This document shows positions 15,891 through 24,725 of a DNA stretch of 64,000 nucleotides, piece after piece. This DNA is from Achromobacter mucicolens. Its GTDB lineage: Bacteria; Pseudomonadota; Gammaproteobacteria; Burkholderiales; Burkholderiaceae_B. The notes beneath the pieces are model-generated. The model was not told the DNA's origin. It worked only from the letters and a program-made list of their open reading frames with translations, and did no database searches. Location: assembly GCF_902859725.1 (NCBI RefSeq), contig NZ_CADIJP010000022.1:1-64000 (forward strand). Direction: 5' to 3'. The first letter of the stretch is position 1. The number at the start of each line of letters is the position of its first letter. A program made the translations under genes and the position numbers.

Positions 15891-18379
15891 TGAACACGCA
15901 ATCCGCAACGCGCTGGCTGCCGCCGGCGCTGTACGCCCTGCTGGCCGCGGTGGCCCTGATGCTGGCGGCCACCGTCAACGGCTACTACGTCTTCGTGCTG
16001 GGCAACGTGGCGCTGCTGGCGCTGGCCGGCATCGGGCTGAACGTGCTGCTGGGCCTGACCGGCCAGATGTCGTTCGGCCACGCGGGCTTTTACGCCATCG
16101 GCGCCTACACGGTCGCCATCCTGACCGGCCAGGCCGGGTGGAGCTTCTGGCTGGCGTGGCCGGCCGCCGCGCTGGTGTGCGCCGCGTTCGGCCTGCTGCT
16201 CGCGGTGCCGGCGCTGCGCGTGAAAGGCCCTTATCTGGCGATGATCACGATTGCCTTCGGCTTCATCGTGGAGCACGCGCTGATCGAGGGCGGCGCCCTC
16301 ACCGGCGGCCAGAACGGCCTGATGGGCATCGTGCAGCCCGCCATCGGCAGCCTGGGCGGCGACCGCGGCGTGGCCATGCTGGCCATCGTGGCGGTGTTTG
16401 CCGCGCTGATCGGTTATGCGCTGCTGTCGCGCGGCACGTGGGGCGCGGCCATGCGCGCGGTCAAGGACAGCGAGACGGCCAGCGAATCGATCGGCATCAA
16501 TCCGCTGGCGGTCAAGGCGGTGGCCTTCATGGTGTCGGCCGCCGTGGTCGGGCTGGCGGGCGGCCTGTATGCGCCGCTGACCGGCATGATCACGCCGCAC
16601 AACTTCAACTTCATGCAGTCCATCCTGTTCGTGCTGGCGGTGACGATCGGCGGCGCGGGCTCGCTGGCCGGACCGCTGCTTGGCGCGGTGGTGGTGGGCC
16701 TGCTGCCGGAAATGCTGTCCAGCCTGGAGGAATACCGCCTGCTGTTCTTTGGCGCCTTCCTGCTGGTGGTGCTGTGGGCCGCACCCGAAGGCGCCGCCGG
16801 ACTGCTGGCGCGCTGGCGCCGGCGCGCGCAGGCGCAGGGTCTGGCGCCCCGCCACGGCGCCATGCCCACGTCCGCGCGGTCGCGCCGCACGCTGCATGCC
16901 GACGCGCTCACCATGACCTTCGGCGGCGTGCGCGCGGTGCAGGCGGTGTCCTTCACCGTGCCGCCCGGCGCCGTGACCGCGCTGATCGGCCCCAACGGCG
17001 CGGGCAAGTCCACCGTCATCAATATGCTGAGCGGCTACTACCAGCCGACCAGCGGCAACGTGAAGCTGGGCGATGCGCCGCTGGCCGCGCTGGCGGCCCA
17101 CCGCGTGGCGCGCAGCGGCATCGCCCGCACCTACCAGACCTCGCAGCTCTTTGACACGTTGAGCGTCGAGGACAACGTCGCGCTGGGCATGTTGCGGGGC
17201 CGCCTGGGCGGGCTGCTGGCCTCGCACCGATACGTGGCGGCCGACGTGCGCGAACGCGCGCGCGCCCTGCTCGCGTTCTGCGGCTACGAAGGCGCGCTGG
17301 ACATCGCCGCGGCCGACCTGCCGCACGTGGACCGGCGGCTGGTGGAAATTGCGCGGGCGCTGGCCACCGACGCCGACGTGCTGCTGATGGACGAACCCGC
17401 GGCGGGCCTCTCGCGCGAGGACAAGACGCGGCTGGCCGGACTGCTGCGGCGCATCGCCGACGCGGGCGCGGGCGTGCTGCTGGTCGAGCACGACATGACG
17501 CTGGTGATGGGCGTGTCCGATCACATCGTGGCGATCGACGCCGGGCGCGAACTGGCGCAGGGCAGCGTTGCCGAGATCCAGCAATCCCCCGAAGTAAGGC
17601 AAGCCTACCTGGGCGACGAGGCGGCCCGCCGTGCGCCGGCCGCGCGGCAAAGGCCGGCGGGCGAGTCGCTGCCGCCCGAGGTGCTGGGCGTGGGCAACCT
17701 GACGACCGGGTACGGCGCCAACCCCGTGCTGCACGGCATCGATCTGCAAGTCAGGCAAGGCGAAATGGTGGCGCTGCTGGGCGCGAACGGCGCGGGCAAA
17801 TCCACGCTGATGCGCACGCTGGCCGGGCTGCACCGGCCGGCGCAGGGCGGTATGCACCTGCAGGGCCAGGAGCTGCACGCCCTGGCCGCGGACCGCATCG
17901 TCGCGCGCGGCCTGGTGCTGGTGCCCGAAGGCCGCCAGGTATTTCCCGGGCTGAGCGTGCTGGACAACATCCGCCTGGGCGCCTTCCTGCATCCGGAGGA
18001 CCGCGAGGCGCGCGTCGAGGAAATGCTGACGCGCTTTCCGCGCCTGCGCGAACGGCTGCACCAGCGCGCGGGGCTGCTGTCCGGCGGCGAGCAGCAGATG
18101 CTGGCGATTGCGCGCGGCCTGATGGCCAAGCCCGTGATCCTGCTGCTGGACGAGCCGTCGCTGGGCCTGGCGCCCAAGATCATTGACGAGCTGTTCGAGG
18201 CGCTGGACCGGCTGCGCAAGGAATCGATGACGATCCTGCTGGTGGATCAGATGGCCGCGCTGGCGCTGTCGCTGGCCGACCGCGCGTACGTGCTGGAATC
18301 CGGCCGGGTCGCGGCGCACGGCGCCGCGGCCGACATCGCGCAGGACGGCGCGCTGGCCCGCGCGTACCTCGGCGCCTGA
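15890..18379 (+). CDS. LivM-LivG-LivF triple fusion ABC transporter protein
   Basis: One open frame of 829 residues joins three normally separate subunits. Residues 1-~310 are a LivM-type permease (LTGQMSFGHAGFYAIGAYT; IGGAGSLAGPLLGA). Residues ~335-575 are a LivG-type ATPase with Walker A GPNGAGKST (367-375) and Walker B VLLMDEP (~497-503). Residues ~598-829 are a LivF-type ATPase with Walker A GANGAGKST (633-641), signature LSGGEQQ (~729-735) and Walker B LLLDEP. The LivG half has LPHVD where LSGGQ is expected, so one of the two composite ATP sites is probably degenerate. The start overlaps the livH-like stop. A LivM-LivG fusion is known in the family; a three-part fusion seems rarer. Confidence 0.9.
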   Translation: MNTQSATRWLPPALYALLAAVALMLAATVNGYYVFVLGNVALLALAGIGLNVLLGLTGQMSFGHAGFYAIGAYTVAILTGQAGWSFWLAWPAAALVCAAFGLLLAVPALRVKGPYLAMITIAFGFIVEHALIEGGALTGGQNGLMGIVQPAIGSLGGDRGVAMLAIVAVFAALIGYALLSRGTWGAAMRAVKDSETASESIGINPLAVKAVAFMVSAAVVGLAGGLYAPLTGMITPHNFNFMQSILFVLAVTIGGAGSLAGPLLGAVVVGLLPEMLSSLEEYRLLFFGAFLLVVLWAAPEGAAGLLARWRRRAQAQGLAPRHGAMPTSARSRRTLHADALTMTFGGVRAVQAVSFTVPPGAVTALIGPNGAGKSTVINMLSGYYQPTSGNVKLGDAPLAALAAHRVARSGIARTYQTSQLFDTLSVEDNVALGMLRGRLGGLLASHRYVAADVRERARALLAFCGYEGALDIAAADLPHVDRRLVEIARALATDADVLLMDEPAAGLSREDKTRLAGLLRRIADAGAGVLLVEHDMTLVMGVSDHIVAIDAGRELAQGSVAEIQQSPEVRQAYLGDEAARRAPAARQRPAGESLPPEVLGVGNLTTGYGANPVLHGIDLQVRQGEMVALLGANGAGKSTLMRTLAGLHRPAQGGMHLQGQELHALAADRIVARGLVLVPEGRQVFPGLSVLDNIRLGAFLHPEDREARVEEMLTRFPRLRERLHQRAGLLSGGEQQMLAIARGLMAKPVILLLDEPSLGLAPKIIDELFEALDRLRKESMTILLVDQMAALALSLADRAYVLESGRVAAHGAAADIAQDGALARAYLGA

Positions 18380-18416
18380 CCGGCGGGACGGCGGCAAGGC
18401 GGCTGCCGTCTACCCG

Positions 18417-19421
18417 TCAGGCCGCGTCCGGATCCAGCCGCGCCCCCGCGCGCACAATGCCGCAACGCTTGTGCGCGCGCATCACCACGCCCACCTCGCT
18501 GTTCAGCACCCCGTCCAGTTCACCCAGCCGGCGCGTCACCACGTCCCACAGATGCAGGCTGTCGCGGCACAGCACGTGCCAGAACAACTGCGAGGCGCCG
18601 CTGGTGCCGAACAGGCAGCGCGTGTTGGGGTCCAGCGCCAGATGCGCGGCCAGCGCGTCGACCGCCTTCGGCCGCACCTGCACGGAAATCACCGCCTCCA
18701 CCGGAAAGCCCACCAGCGCCGGCTCGACTTCGACGCGAAAGCTCAGTGCGCGGCGCTCCACCAGGTTCTGCAGCAGGCGATGCGCGGTCGGTTCGCTGAC
18801 GCCGGAGCGCTCGGCCAATTCGGCCAGGCTGGCGCGCCCGTCGCGCATCAGGTGCGACACCATACGCTGCTCGGGATCCGTCAACGCCGCGGGCGGCGAC
18901 AGCCGCGGCGCGTCCGCATCGCCGCCGGCCTGCGGCTGGATGCGCCACTGGCCCGCGCGCCGGAATGGCCGCAGCACGAGCCGCGCCTCCACGTGTTCGA
19001 CGCCATCGATGGACGGCAGCACGCGGGTCACCACATCCGGCATGTCAGCCGCGTCGGCAAGCGTCAGCTCGGCCATCAGGTCGGCCGATCCGGCCAGCGT
19101 CACGACGAGCTGGCTGATGTCCAGCCGCGCCAGGCGCTCGGCCACGTCCGGCACGCGACCCGAGCGGCAGCGCACCCACGCGTGCAGCACCATGCCACGC
19201 CCGGTGGCCAGCGGATCCGGCTCCGCGATGACGCGCAGCGCGTCCGCGTCCATCAGGCGCTTGATGCGCCGCGCCACGGTCCGCTCTGCAATGCCGGTTG
19301 CCGCGCCCAGCTCCCGCCAGGAGGCCCGAGGCTGCGCCTGCAGCGCGACGAGGCACGCGAGATCCGTCTCGTCCAACGCGCCGATTAGGGAATTACCCTT
19401 ACTTGACGTGACCATATTCAT
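18417..19421 (-). CDS. Tandem Lrp/AsnC-family regulator (double length)
   Basis: A 334-residue protein made of two Lrp modules. The first (about residues 14-165) and the second (about 190-330) each begin with an AsnC-type helix-turn-helix (LDETDLACLVALQAQPRASW and LTDPEQRMVSHLMRDGRASL) and continue into a RAM-like ligand domain. Ordinary Lrp proteins have one module of 150-165 residues, so this is an intramolecular dimer. The ATG at 19421 was preferred over a TTG codon at 19454; another ATG lies at 19415. It is divergent from an MHS transporter gene and probably regulates it, through the palindrome between them. Confidence 0.85.
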   Translation of the reverse strand: MNMVTSSKGNSLIGALDETDLACLVALQAQPRASWRELGAATGIAERTVARRIKRLMDADALRVIAEPDPLATGRGMVLHAWVRCRSGRVPDVAERLARLDISQLVVTLAGSADLMAELTLADAADMPDVVTRVLPSIDGVEHVEARLVLRPFRRAGQWRIQPQAGGDADAPRLSPPAALTDPEQRMVSHLMRDGRASLAELAERSGVSEPTAHRLLQNLVERRALSFRVEVEPALVGFPVEAVISVQVRPKAVDALAAHLALDPNTRCLFGTSGASQLFWHVLCRDSLHLWDVVTRRLGELDGVLNSEVGVVMRAHKRCGIVRAGARLDPDAA

Positions 19422-19460
19422 TAATCTAACGTTCGCGCATTGATAAAAACACAAATTTTA

Positions 19461-19477
19461 TTGGTCTATTTGACCAA
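19461..19477. promoter_or_regulatory. TTGGTC-N5-GACCAA palindrome, candidate Lrp operator
   Basis: A perfect six-base inverted repeat with a five-base AT-rich centre lies 26 bases upstream of the transporter start and 39 bases from the divergent Lrp-type regulator. AT-centred palindromes of this size are typical of Lrp/AsnC sites. Confidence 0.45.
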
Positions 19478-19503
19478 AAAATAAAACCCACTTTGAGGAC
19501 GTC

Positions 19504-20808
19504 ATGAGCAGCACATCCGCAACCTTGCGTCAGGCGCAAGGGGCAAGCGCCCCGCCCGTTTCGCGCGGCCGCACGATTCTGGCCGGTAGTGTAGGCAATG
19601 CGGTGGAATGGTTCGATTGGACCATCTACGCGTCGTTCGCCATCTTCTTTTCCAGCCAGTTCTTTCCGCCGGGCAACGAAACCACCGCCCTGCTCGCGAC
19701 GTTCGGCATCTTTGCGGTGGGCTTTTTCATGCGTCCCGTCGGCGGCTGGGTGCTGGGTATCTTTTCGGACCGCTATGGCCGCAAGGCCGCGCTGGGACTG
19801 ACGATCCTCATGATGGCGGGCGGCTCGCTCATCATCGCCATCACGCCCACCTACGCCACCATCGGCATTGCCGCCCCCCTGCTGCTGACCGCCGCGCGCC
19901 TGCTGCAAGGCCTGTCGCTGGGCGGAGAGTATGCCTCGGCCACGACCTTTCTGGCGGAAATGGCGCCGCCCAACAAGCGCGGCTTCTACTCCAGTTTCGT
20001 GTTCTTCAGCGCCGCGGTCGGCATCCTGGCCGCCTCGGCCGTGGGCTGGATCCTCACCACCGTTCTCACCAAGGCCGACATGGCCGAGTGGGGCTGGCGC
20101 ATCCCGTTCATGCTGGGCGCGCTGGGCGGCCTGGCAGGCATGTGGATCCGTCGCGCCATCCCGGAAACCGAAGCGTTCTCGCACGCCAAGAAGGCCGGCG
20201 TTGAAAAGCAGCCGCTGCGCACGCTGCTGCGCGACCACCCGCGCGAAGTGCTGCGCATCGTCGGCTTCTCGGTCCTGACCACGTTCGCGTTCTACATCTT
20301 CGTGGCCTACGTGCCCACCTATGCCATCCGGCAGGTCGGCGCCGATCCCAAGACCGCGTTCGCGGCCAACACCGTCGCGCTGATCGTGTTCATGCTGGTG
20401 CAGCCGCTGTTCGGCATGCTGTCCGACCGCATCGGCCGCAAGCCGCAGCTCATCTTCTTTGCCGCGGGCTACCTGATCTTCTTCTACCCGATCATGACCA
20501 CGCTCGGGCCGTCGTTCGGTTCGATCCTGGCGGTCGAGCTGTTCGGGCTGGTGCTGTACGCCATGTACACCGCGATTGCGCCCGCCATCATGTCCGAACA
20601 GTTTCCCACCAGCGTGCGCGCCGTCGGCATCGGCACGCCGTACAACCTGGTCGTCGCGCTGCTGGGCGGCACCACGCCCTACCTGCTGACCTGGCTGCAA
20701 AGCAAGGGCATGGAGCGCTGGTTCTTCTATTACGTGCTGGCTGGCGCCGTGATCACGCTGATCACCTTCATCCGCATGCCCGAGACGAAGGGCCAGGTCC
20801 TGAAATAG
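19504..20808 (+). CDS. MFS transporter, metabolite:H+ symporter (MHS) family
   Basis: A 434-residue, 12-helix major facilitator. The N-terminal GNAVEWFDWTIYASFAIFF, the loop DRYGRKAALG and the signature RLLQGLSLGGEYASATTFLAE are diagnostic of the MHS group (KgtP, ProP, ShiA relatives). These proteins import carboxylates, betaines or aromatic acids with protons. A TTGAGGA site precedes the ATG. It is divergent from the double-length Lrp regulator and followed by a terminator. The substrate cannot be told from sequence; an amide or its acid product is plausible, given the amidase gene next door. Confidence 0.92.
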   Translation: MSSTSATLRQAQGASAPPVSRGRTILAGSVGNAVEWFDWTIYASFAIFFSSQFFPPGNETTALLATFGIFAVGFFMRPVGGWVLGIFSDRYGRKAALGLTILMMAGGSLIIAITPTYATIGIAAPLLLTAARLLQGLSLGGEYASATTFLAEMAPPNKRGFYSSFVFFSAAVGILAASAVGWILTTVLTKADMAEWGWRIPFMLGALGGLAGMWIRRAIPETEAFSHAKKAGVEKQPLRTLLRDHPREVLRIVGFSVLTTFAFYIFVAYVPTYAIRQVGADPKTAFAANTVALIVFMLVQPLFGMLSDRIGRKPQLIFFAAGYLIFFYPIMTTLGPSFGSILAVELFGLVLYAMYTAIAPAIMSEQFPTSVRAVGIGTPYNLVVALLGGTTPYLLTWLQSKGMERWFFYYVLAGAVITLITFIRMPETKGQVLK

Positions 20809-20840
20809 GCCGTCCTCTTCTCGCGCCCTTCCCACACATC

Positions 20841-20881
20841 GCTTTCCGGTCCCGCCGCGGACCGGAAGGCTTTTTCCTTTT
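20841..20881 (+). terminator. Rho-independent terminator after the MHS transporter gene
   Basis: Stem TTCCGGTCC/GGACCGGAA (nine perfect pairs, loop of six) is followed by GGC and a T-rich tail, TTTTTCCTTTT. It ends two or three bases before the amidase start codon. Confidence 0.85.
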
Positions 20882-20883
20882 CG

Positions 20884-22320
20884 ATGAGACTCATGCCCGC
20901 CCAAGACATCGACCTGCATTTCCAGGATGCGCGCCAGCTTGCCCGCGCCATCCGCGAGCGCAAGCTGCGTTCGCGCGATCTCACCCTGCATTTCCTTGAC
21001 CGGATCGAACGCGGCGGGGCGCTGGCGGCCTACAGCGTGGTCACGGCCGAGCGCGCGCTGGCGCAGGCCGAAGCGGCGGACCGGCTGCTGGACGCTGGTA
21101 TTTGCGCTGGTCCCCTGCATGGCGTGCCCGTCGCGGTCAAGGACAGCGTGCAGTGGGAAGGCACCGTCGTCAGCGGCGGCTCTCAGGCGCGTGCAGGCGT
21201 CGTCAGCACCGAGACCGCCGCCGCGGCACGCGGACTGGCGGCAGCGGGCATGGTGATCCTGGGCAAGACGCGCATGACGGAATTCGCGTTCGGCCTGTCG
21301 GGACAGAACCCGACGCAGGGCACCGCCCGCAATCCGTGGGACGCCAACGTGGCGCGCGCGCCCGGCGGTTCGTCCAGCGGCGCGGGCGTGGCCGTGGCCG
21401 CGGGCCTGGCCCCGATCGCGCTGGGCGGCGACACGGGCGGCTCCGTGCGCGCGCCGGCGGCGCTGAACGGCGTGGTGGGCTACAAGCCGTCCTCCGGTCT
21501 CATCAGCCGGGCCGGCTGCCTGCCGCTGTCCGAGACGCTGGACGTGCTGGGCCCGATCGCGCGCACCGTCGCCGACGCGCGCCTGCTTACGCAACTGCTG
21601 GCCGCGCCGGACGTCGATGACGCCGCCACGCTTGCGCTGCCCGCCACCTGCTTCACCAGCCTGCGGCACAGCGCCCCCCGCAAGCCCGGCGCCGTCGCCG
21701 TGCTGGCGCCGCAGTCCTGGCCCGCCCCGCTTACCGACGAGGCGCTGCAAGCCTGGCACGCGGCGCAGCAACGCCTGGCGCAGGCCGGCTATACGCCCAC
21801 CGCCTGGCATCCGCCCGCGTCGCTGTCCTTTGCCCGCATGGCCGACGACAACTCGCTGGTGCTGGCCTACGAGGCCTATCGCCATTTCGGCGCGCTGGCC
21901 GAAGACCTGTCGCAACCGTTGTGGGACGTGGTGCGCGCGCGCATCGCCGCCGGCGGCCGGATCACGCAGGCCAGCTACGAGGCCGCGCTGTCGCGCCGCC
22001 AGGCCGACATAGCGGCCTTCGGACAGGCCATGCAGGGCATCGACGCCTTGCTCATGCCCGCGATCGATCAGGCCGCGCAGGCGCTGGACGCGCAGGACAC
22101 CCGCCACGCCGGCCTGGGCAAGCTGCTGCGCCCGGCCAACTTCCTGGGTGCGGCGGCGATCGCACTGCCGTCAGGCCTGGACGCGCAGGGCTTGCCGTGC
22201 GCCGTGCAATTGCTGGCGCCCGCGGGCGCCGATGCCGCGCTGCTCGATTGCGCGGCGGCGCTGGAGGCCGTGCTGTCGCCCGTGCCGCGGCATCCGGACC
22301 TGTCGGCCTGGGGACTCTGA
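20884..22320 (+). CDS. Amidase (amidase signature family)
   Basis: A 478-residue amidase-signature enzyme that hydrolyses C-N bonds through a Ser-cisSer-Lys triad. Visible are VAVKDS (Lys 86), the Ser-rich APGGSSSGAG (cis-Ser about 163-165) and GGDTGGSVRAP (nucleophile Ser 187). The start is either ATG 20884 or the in-frame ATG 20893; both lie immediately after the terminator of the transporter gene, whose stem also supplies the only purine-rich ribosome site. The substrate is unknown. It may be metabolically linked to the transporter before it. A bidirectional terminator separates it from metK. Confidence 0.88.
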   Translation: MRLMPAQDIDLHFQDARQLARAIRERKLRSRDLTLHFLDRIERGGALAAYSVVTAERALAQAEAADRLLDAGICAGPLHGVPVAVKDSVQWEGTVVSGGSQARAGVVSTETAAAARGLAAAGMVILGKTRMTEFAFGLSGQNPTQGTARNPWDANVARAPGGSSSGAGVAVAAGLAPIALGGDTGGSVRAPAALNGVVGYKPSSGLISRAGCLPLSETLDVLGPIARTVADARLLTQLLAAPDVDDAATLALPATCFTSLRHSAPRKPGAVAVLAPQSWPAPLTDEALQAWHAAQQRLAQAGYTPTAWHPPASLSFARMADDNSLVLAYEAYRHFGALAEDLSQPLWDVVRARIAAGGRITQASYEAALSRRQADIAAFGQAMQGIDALLMPAIDQAAQALDAQDTRHAGLGKLLRPANFLGAAAIALPSGLDAQGLPCAVQLLAPAGADAALLDCAAALEAVLSPVPRHPDLSAWGL

Positions 22321-22325
22321 AAAAG

Positions 22326-22357
22326 AAAAAGCGCCCGATCGGATCGGGCGCTTTTTT
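22326..22357. terminator. Bidirectional terminator between the amidase gene and metK
   Basis: AAAAAGCGCCCGA, a five-base loop and TCGGGCGCTTTTTT form a strong hairpin with A-runs and T-runs on either side. It would terminate the rightward amidase transcript and the leftward metK transcript. Confidence 0.9.
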
Positions 22358-22378
22358 CAACCGGGGTAGCGGTTCGCG

Positions 22379-23542
22379 TCAGGCGGACTTCTTCAGTTCC
22401 TGGACCTTGTCCGTGGCTTCCCACGAGAACTCGGGCTCGGAGCGGCCGAAGTGGCCGTAGGCGGCGGTCTTGGTGTAGATCGGGCGCAGCAGGTCCAGCA
22501 TGTTCACGATGCCCTTCGGACGCAGGTCGAAGTGCTCGCGCACCAGTTTGGCGATCTGGTCGTCGGGGATGACGCCCGTGCCTTCCGTGTAGACGGTGAT
22601 GTTGATCGGTTCGGCCACGCCGATGGCGTAGCTGACCTGCACCTGGCACTGGCGCGCCAGACCGGCGGCCACGATGTTCTTGGCCACGTAGCGGGCGGCG
22701 TAGGCGGCCGAACGGTCGACCTTGGACGGATCCTTGCCCGAGAACGCGCCGCCGCCGTGCGGGCAAGCGCCGCCGTACGTGTCGACGATGATCTTGCGGC
22801 CGGTCAGGCCGCAATCGCCTTGCGGGCCGCCGATGACGAAGCGGCCGGTCGGGTTGACCAGGAACTTGGTCTTGGGCGTGATCAGGCCTTCGGGGAAGCT
22901 GGGCTTGATGATGTCTTCGATGACCGCTTCGCGGATGGTCTCTTGCGAGACTTCCGGCGCATGCTGGGTCGACAGCACGACGGTGTCGACTTCGGCGGGA
23001 CGGCCGTCGACATAGCGGAACGTGACCTGCGACTTGGCGTCCGGACGCAGCCAGCCAAGGCGGCCGTCCTTGCGCAGTTCGCTCTGGCGCTGCACCAGGC
23101 GGTGCGCGTACCAGATCGGGGCAGGCATCAGGTCGGGGGTTTCGTCGCAGGCGTAGCCGAACATCAGGCCTTGGTCGCCCGCGCCCTGGTTCAGGTAGTC
23201 TTCCGAGCTGCGGTCCACGCCCTGCGCGATGTCGGGCGACTGCTTGTCGTAGGCGACCAGCACCGCGCAACCCTTGTAGTCGATGCCGTACTCGGTGTTG
23301 TCATAGCCGATGCGGCGGATCGTGTCGCGCGCGACCTGGATGTAGTCGACGTTGGCGGTGGTGGTGATTTCGCCAGCCAGCACGACAAGGCCCGTGTTGC
23401 ACAGCGTTTCGGCTGCGACACGCGCGTTCGGGTCTTGCGTGAAGATGGCGTCGAGGATCGAATCGGAGATCTGATCGGCAACCTTGTCGGGGTGCCCTTC
23501 GGAGACGGATTCGGAAGTGAAAAGAAAATCGTTGTTGGCCAC
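22379..23542 (-). CDS. metK: S-adenosylmethionine synthetase
   Basis: Makes SAM from methionine and ATP. The 387-residue product begins [20 protein letters not shown] (split here: [19 protein letters not shown]), which contains the methionine/ATP-binding EGHPDK, and carries the P-loop-like [10 protein letters not shown]. The start is GTG at 23542, with AAGGAC about nine bases upstream; the frame continues upstream, but that sequence does not resemble MetK. A long leader (about 180 bases) follows a TAAAAT -10 candidate at 23721-23726. Together with ahcY and metF elsewhere in the window, it completes most of the methyl cycle. Confidence 0.97.
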   Translation of the reverse strand: MANNDFLFTSESVSEGHPDKVADQISDSILDAIFTQDPNARVAAETLCNTGLVVLAGEITTTANVDYIQVARDTIRRIGYDNTEYGIDYKGCAVLVAYDKQSPDIAQGVDRSSEDYLNQGAGDQGLMFGYACDETPDLMPAPIWYAHRLVQRQSELRKDGRLGWLRPDAKSQVTFRYVDGRPAEVDTVVLSTQHAPEVSQETIREAVIEDIIKPSFPEGLITPKTKFLVNPTGRFVIGGPQGDCGLTGRKIIVDTYGGACPHGGGAFSGKDPSKVDRSAAYAARYVAKNIVAAGLARQCQVQVSYAIGVAEPINITVYTEGTGVIPDDQIAKLVREHFDLRPKGIVNMLDLLRPIYTKTAAYGHFGRSEPEFSWEATDKVQELKKSA

Positions 23543-23817
23543 AGATGCGTCCTTAGTGTCCGGTCTTGCCGGCGCATAGGTTCTCGAGGCGCGTTGCACC
23601 CCGGTCTGCATGACAATGCCAACTGGGCGCGACGCTTTAGCGGATTTGGCACGGGCCGCGCTAAGCGCTTTACCCTTGCCGTCGCCCCGCAAGTTGTCGG
23701 TTAACTCCGCGACTGGGCGCATTTTAAGCGAAAATGCCGTTCTTATGCTTGCGGCCGGGGTGTATCCATATGCCTCGATCAGCGGTAATACCCTGCCCGA
23801 TTTCAACCTTTTGAAGC
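23543..23817. promoter_or_regulatory. Divergent promoter region metK / lipid A acyltransferase
   Basis: A 275-base gap between divergently transcribed genes. On the minus strand, TAAAAT at 23721-23726 is a -10 candidate for metK without a clear -35. The resulting leader has local inverted repeats, but I could not match it to a known SAM riboswitch class. No gene is supported within it. Confidence 0.4.
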
Positions 23818-24684
23818 ATGTTGCTGCCCCTGTTCCGACTTTTTGCCGCCCTGCCGCTCCCCGTCGCGCATGCGATCGGGCGGTTCGCGGGGCGCGCCAT
23901 CTACGCCTTGCCGGGCAAGTACCGGCGGCGCCTGCAGGCCAATGCGGCGCAGGCCGGCTACCCCGGCGCGGCGTTCGCGCGGCGCGCGGCAGCCGAAGCC
24001 GGCGCGATGATCCTGGAAAATCCCCGCGTCTGGTTCCGCAACCAGGAGAGCCTGGCGCAGGTGATCTCGGACGATGACGACGTCGTCGCCGCCGCCCGCG
24101 CCGAAAACCGGGGCATCCTCTTTCTGACCCCCCACCTGGGCTGCTTCGAGATCACCGCCCGCTATCTGGCCCGCCAGATGCCCATGACGGTGATGTTCCG
24201 CCCCCCGCGCAAGCAAGCGCTGGCGCCGCTGCTGGAAACGGCGCGCAACAGCTCGGCCGTCAATGCGGTGCCCGCCAACATGCAGGGCGTGCGGGAATTC
24301 GTGCGCGCGTTGCGCCGCGGCGAATCCGTCGGCATGCTGCCCGATCAAGCCCCCAGCGTGGGCGACGGCGTGTGGGTGCCCTTCTTCGGACGCCTGGCCT
24401 ACACCATGACGCTGCCCGGCAAGCTCGCGTCGCAGACCAATGTCCCCATCATCCTCACTGCCGGCGAACGCCTGCCCAAGGGCCGCGGCTGGCGCATCCA
24501 TTACGTCCGGGTGCCCGAGCCGCTGCCGGCCGAGCCCGAGGCCCAGGCCGCGCTCATCAACGCCGCGATGGAAACGCTGATCCGCCGCTGCCCCGACCAG
24601 TACCTCTGGAGCTACAACCGCTACAAGACCCCGCGCGGCGCCACGCCGGCGCCCGGCGCCGAACCGCCGCCCCCGGCCGCCTGA
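23818..24684 (+). CDS. lpxL: Lipid A acyltransferase (LpxL/HtrB family), first of two
   Basis: A 288-residue LpxL/LpxM-family enzyme that adds a secondary acyl chain to Kdo-lipid A at the inner membrane. The HX4(D/E) catalytic motif is visible as HLGCFE in [10 protein letters not shown], followed by MFRPPR and [16 protein letters not shown]. The N-terminal hydrophobic stretch could anchor it to the membrane. The C-terminus has a Pro/Ala-rich tail. A second family member follows after 41 bases, so the pair likely installs two different acyl groups. Which enzyme uses which fatty acid and position cannot be told from the sequence. Confidence 0.88.
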   Translation: MLLPLFRLFAALPLPVAHAIGRFAGRAIYALPGKYRRRLQANAAQAGYPGAAFARRAAAEAGAMILENPRVWFRNQESLAQVISDDDDVVAAARAENRGILFLTPHLGCFEITARYLARQMPMTVMFRPPRKQALAPLLETARNSSAVNAVPANMQGVREFVRALRRGESVGMLPDQAPSVGDGVWVPFFGRLAYTMTLPGKLASQTNVPIILTAGERLPKGRGWRIHYVRVPEPLPAEPEAQAALINAAMETLIRRCPDQYLWSYNRYKTPRGATPAPGAEPPPPAA

Positions 24685-24725
24685 ACCTTTCAGCCGATCC
24701 CGCCGCCCGGTCTCATTCCGCATCC

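Noticed and set aside
15689-18397. 902-codon minus-strand open frame opposite the Liv fusion
   Set aside because: Rich in Arg, Gln and His, as expected from antisense of GC-rich third positions; no domain seen.
18380-18416. Terminator between the Liv fusion gene and the Lrp gene
   Set aside because: A weak GACGGC/GCCGTC pairing exists but no T-run follows on either strand.
19426-22107. 893-codon minus-strand open frame opposite the MHS transporter and amidase genes
   Set aside because: Same antisense artefact; it also crosses a terminator and two real genes with strong motifs.
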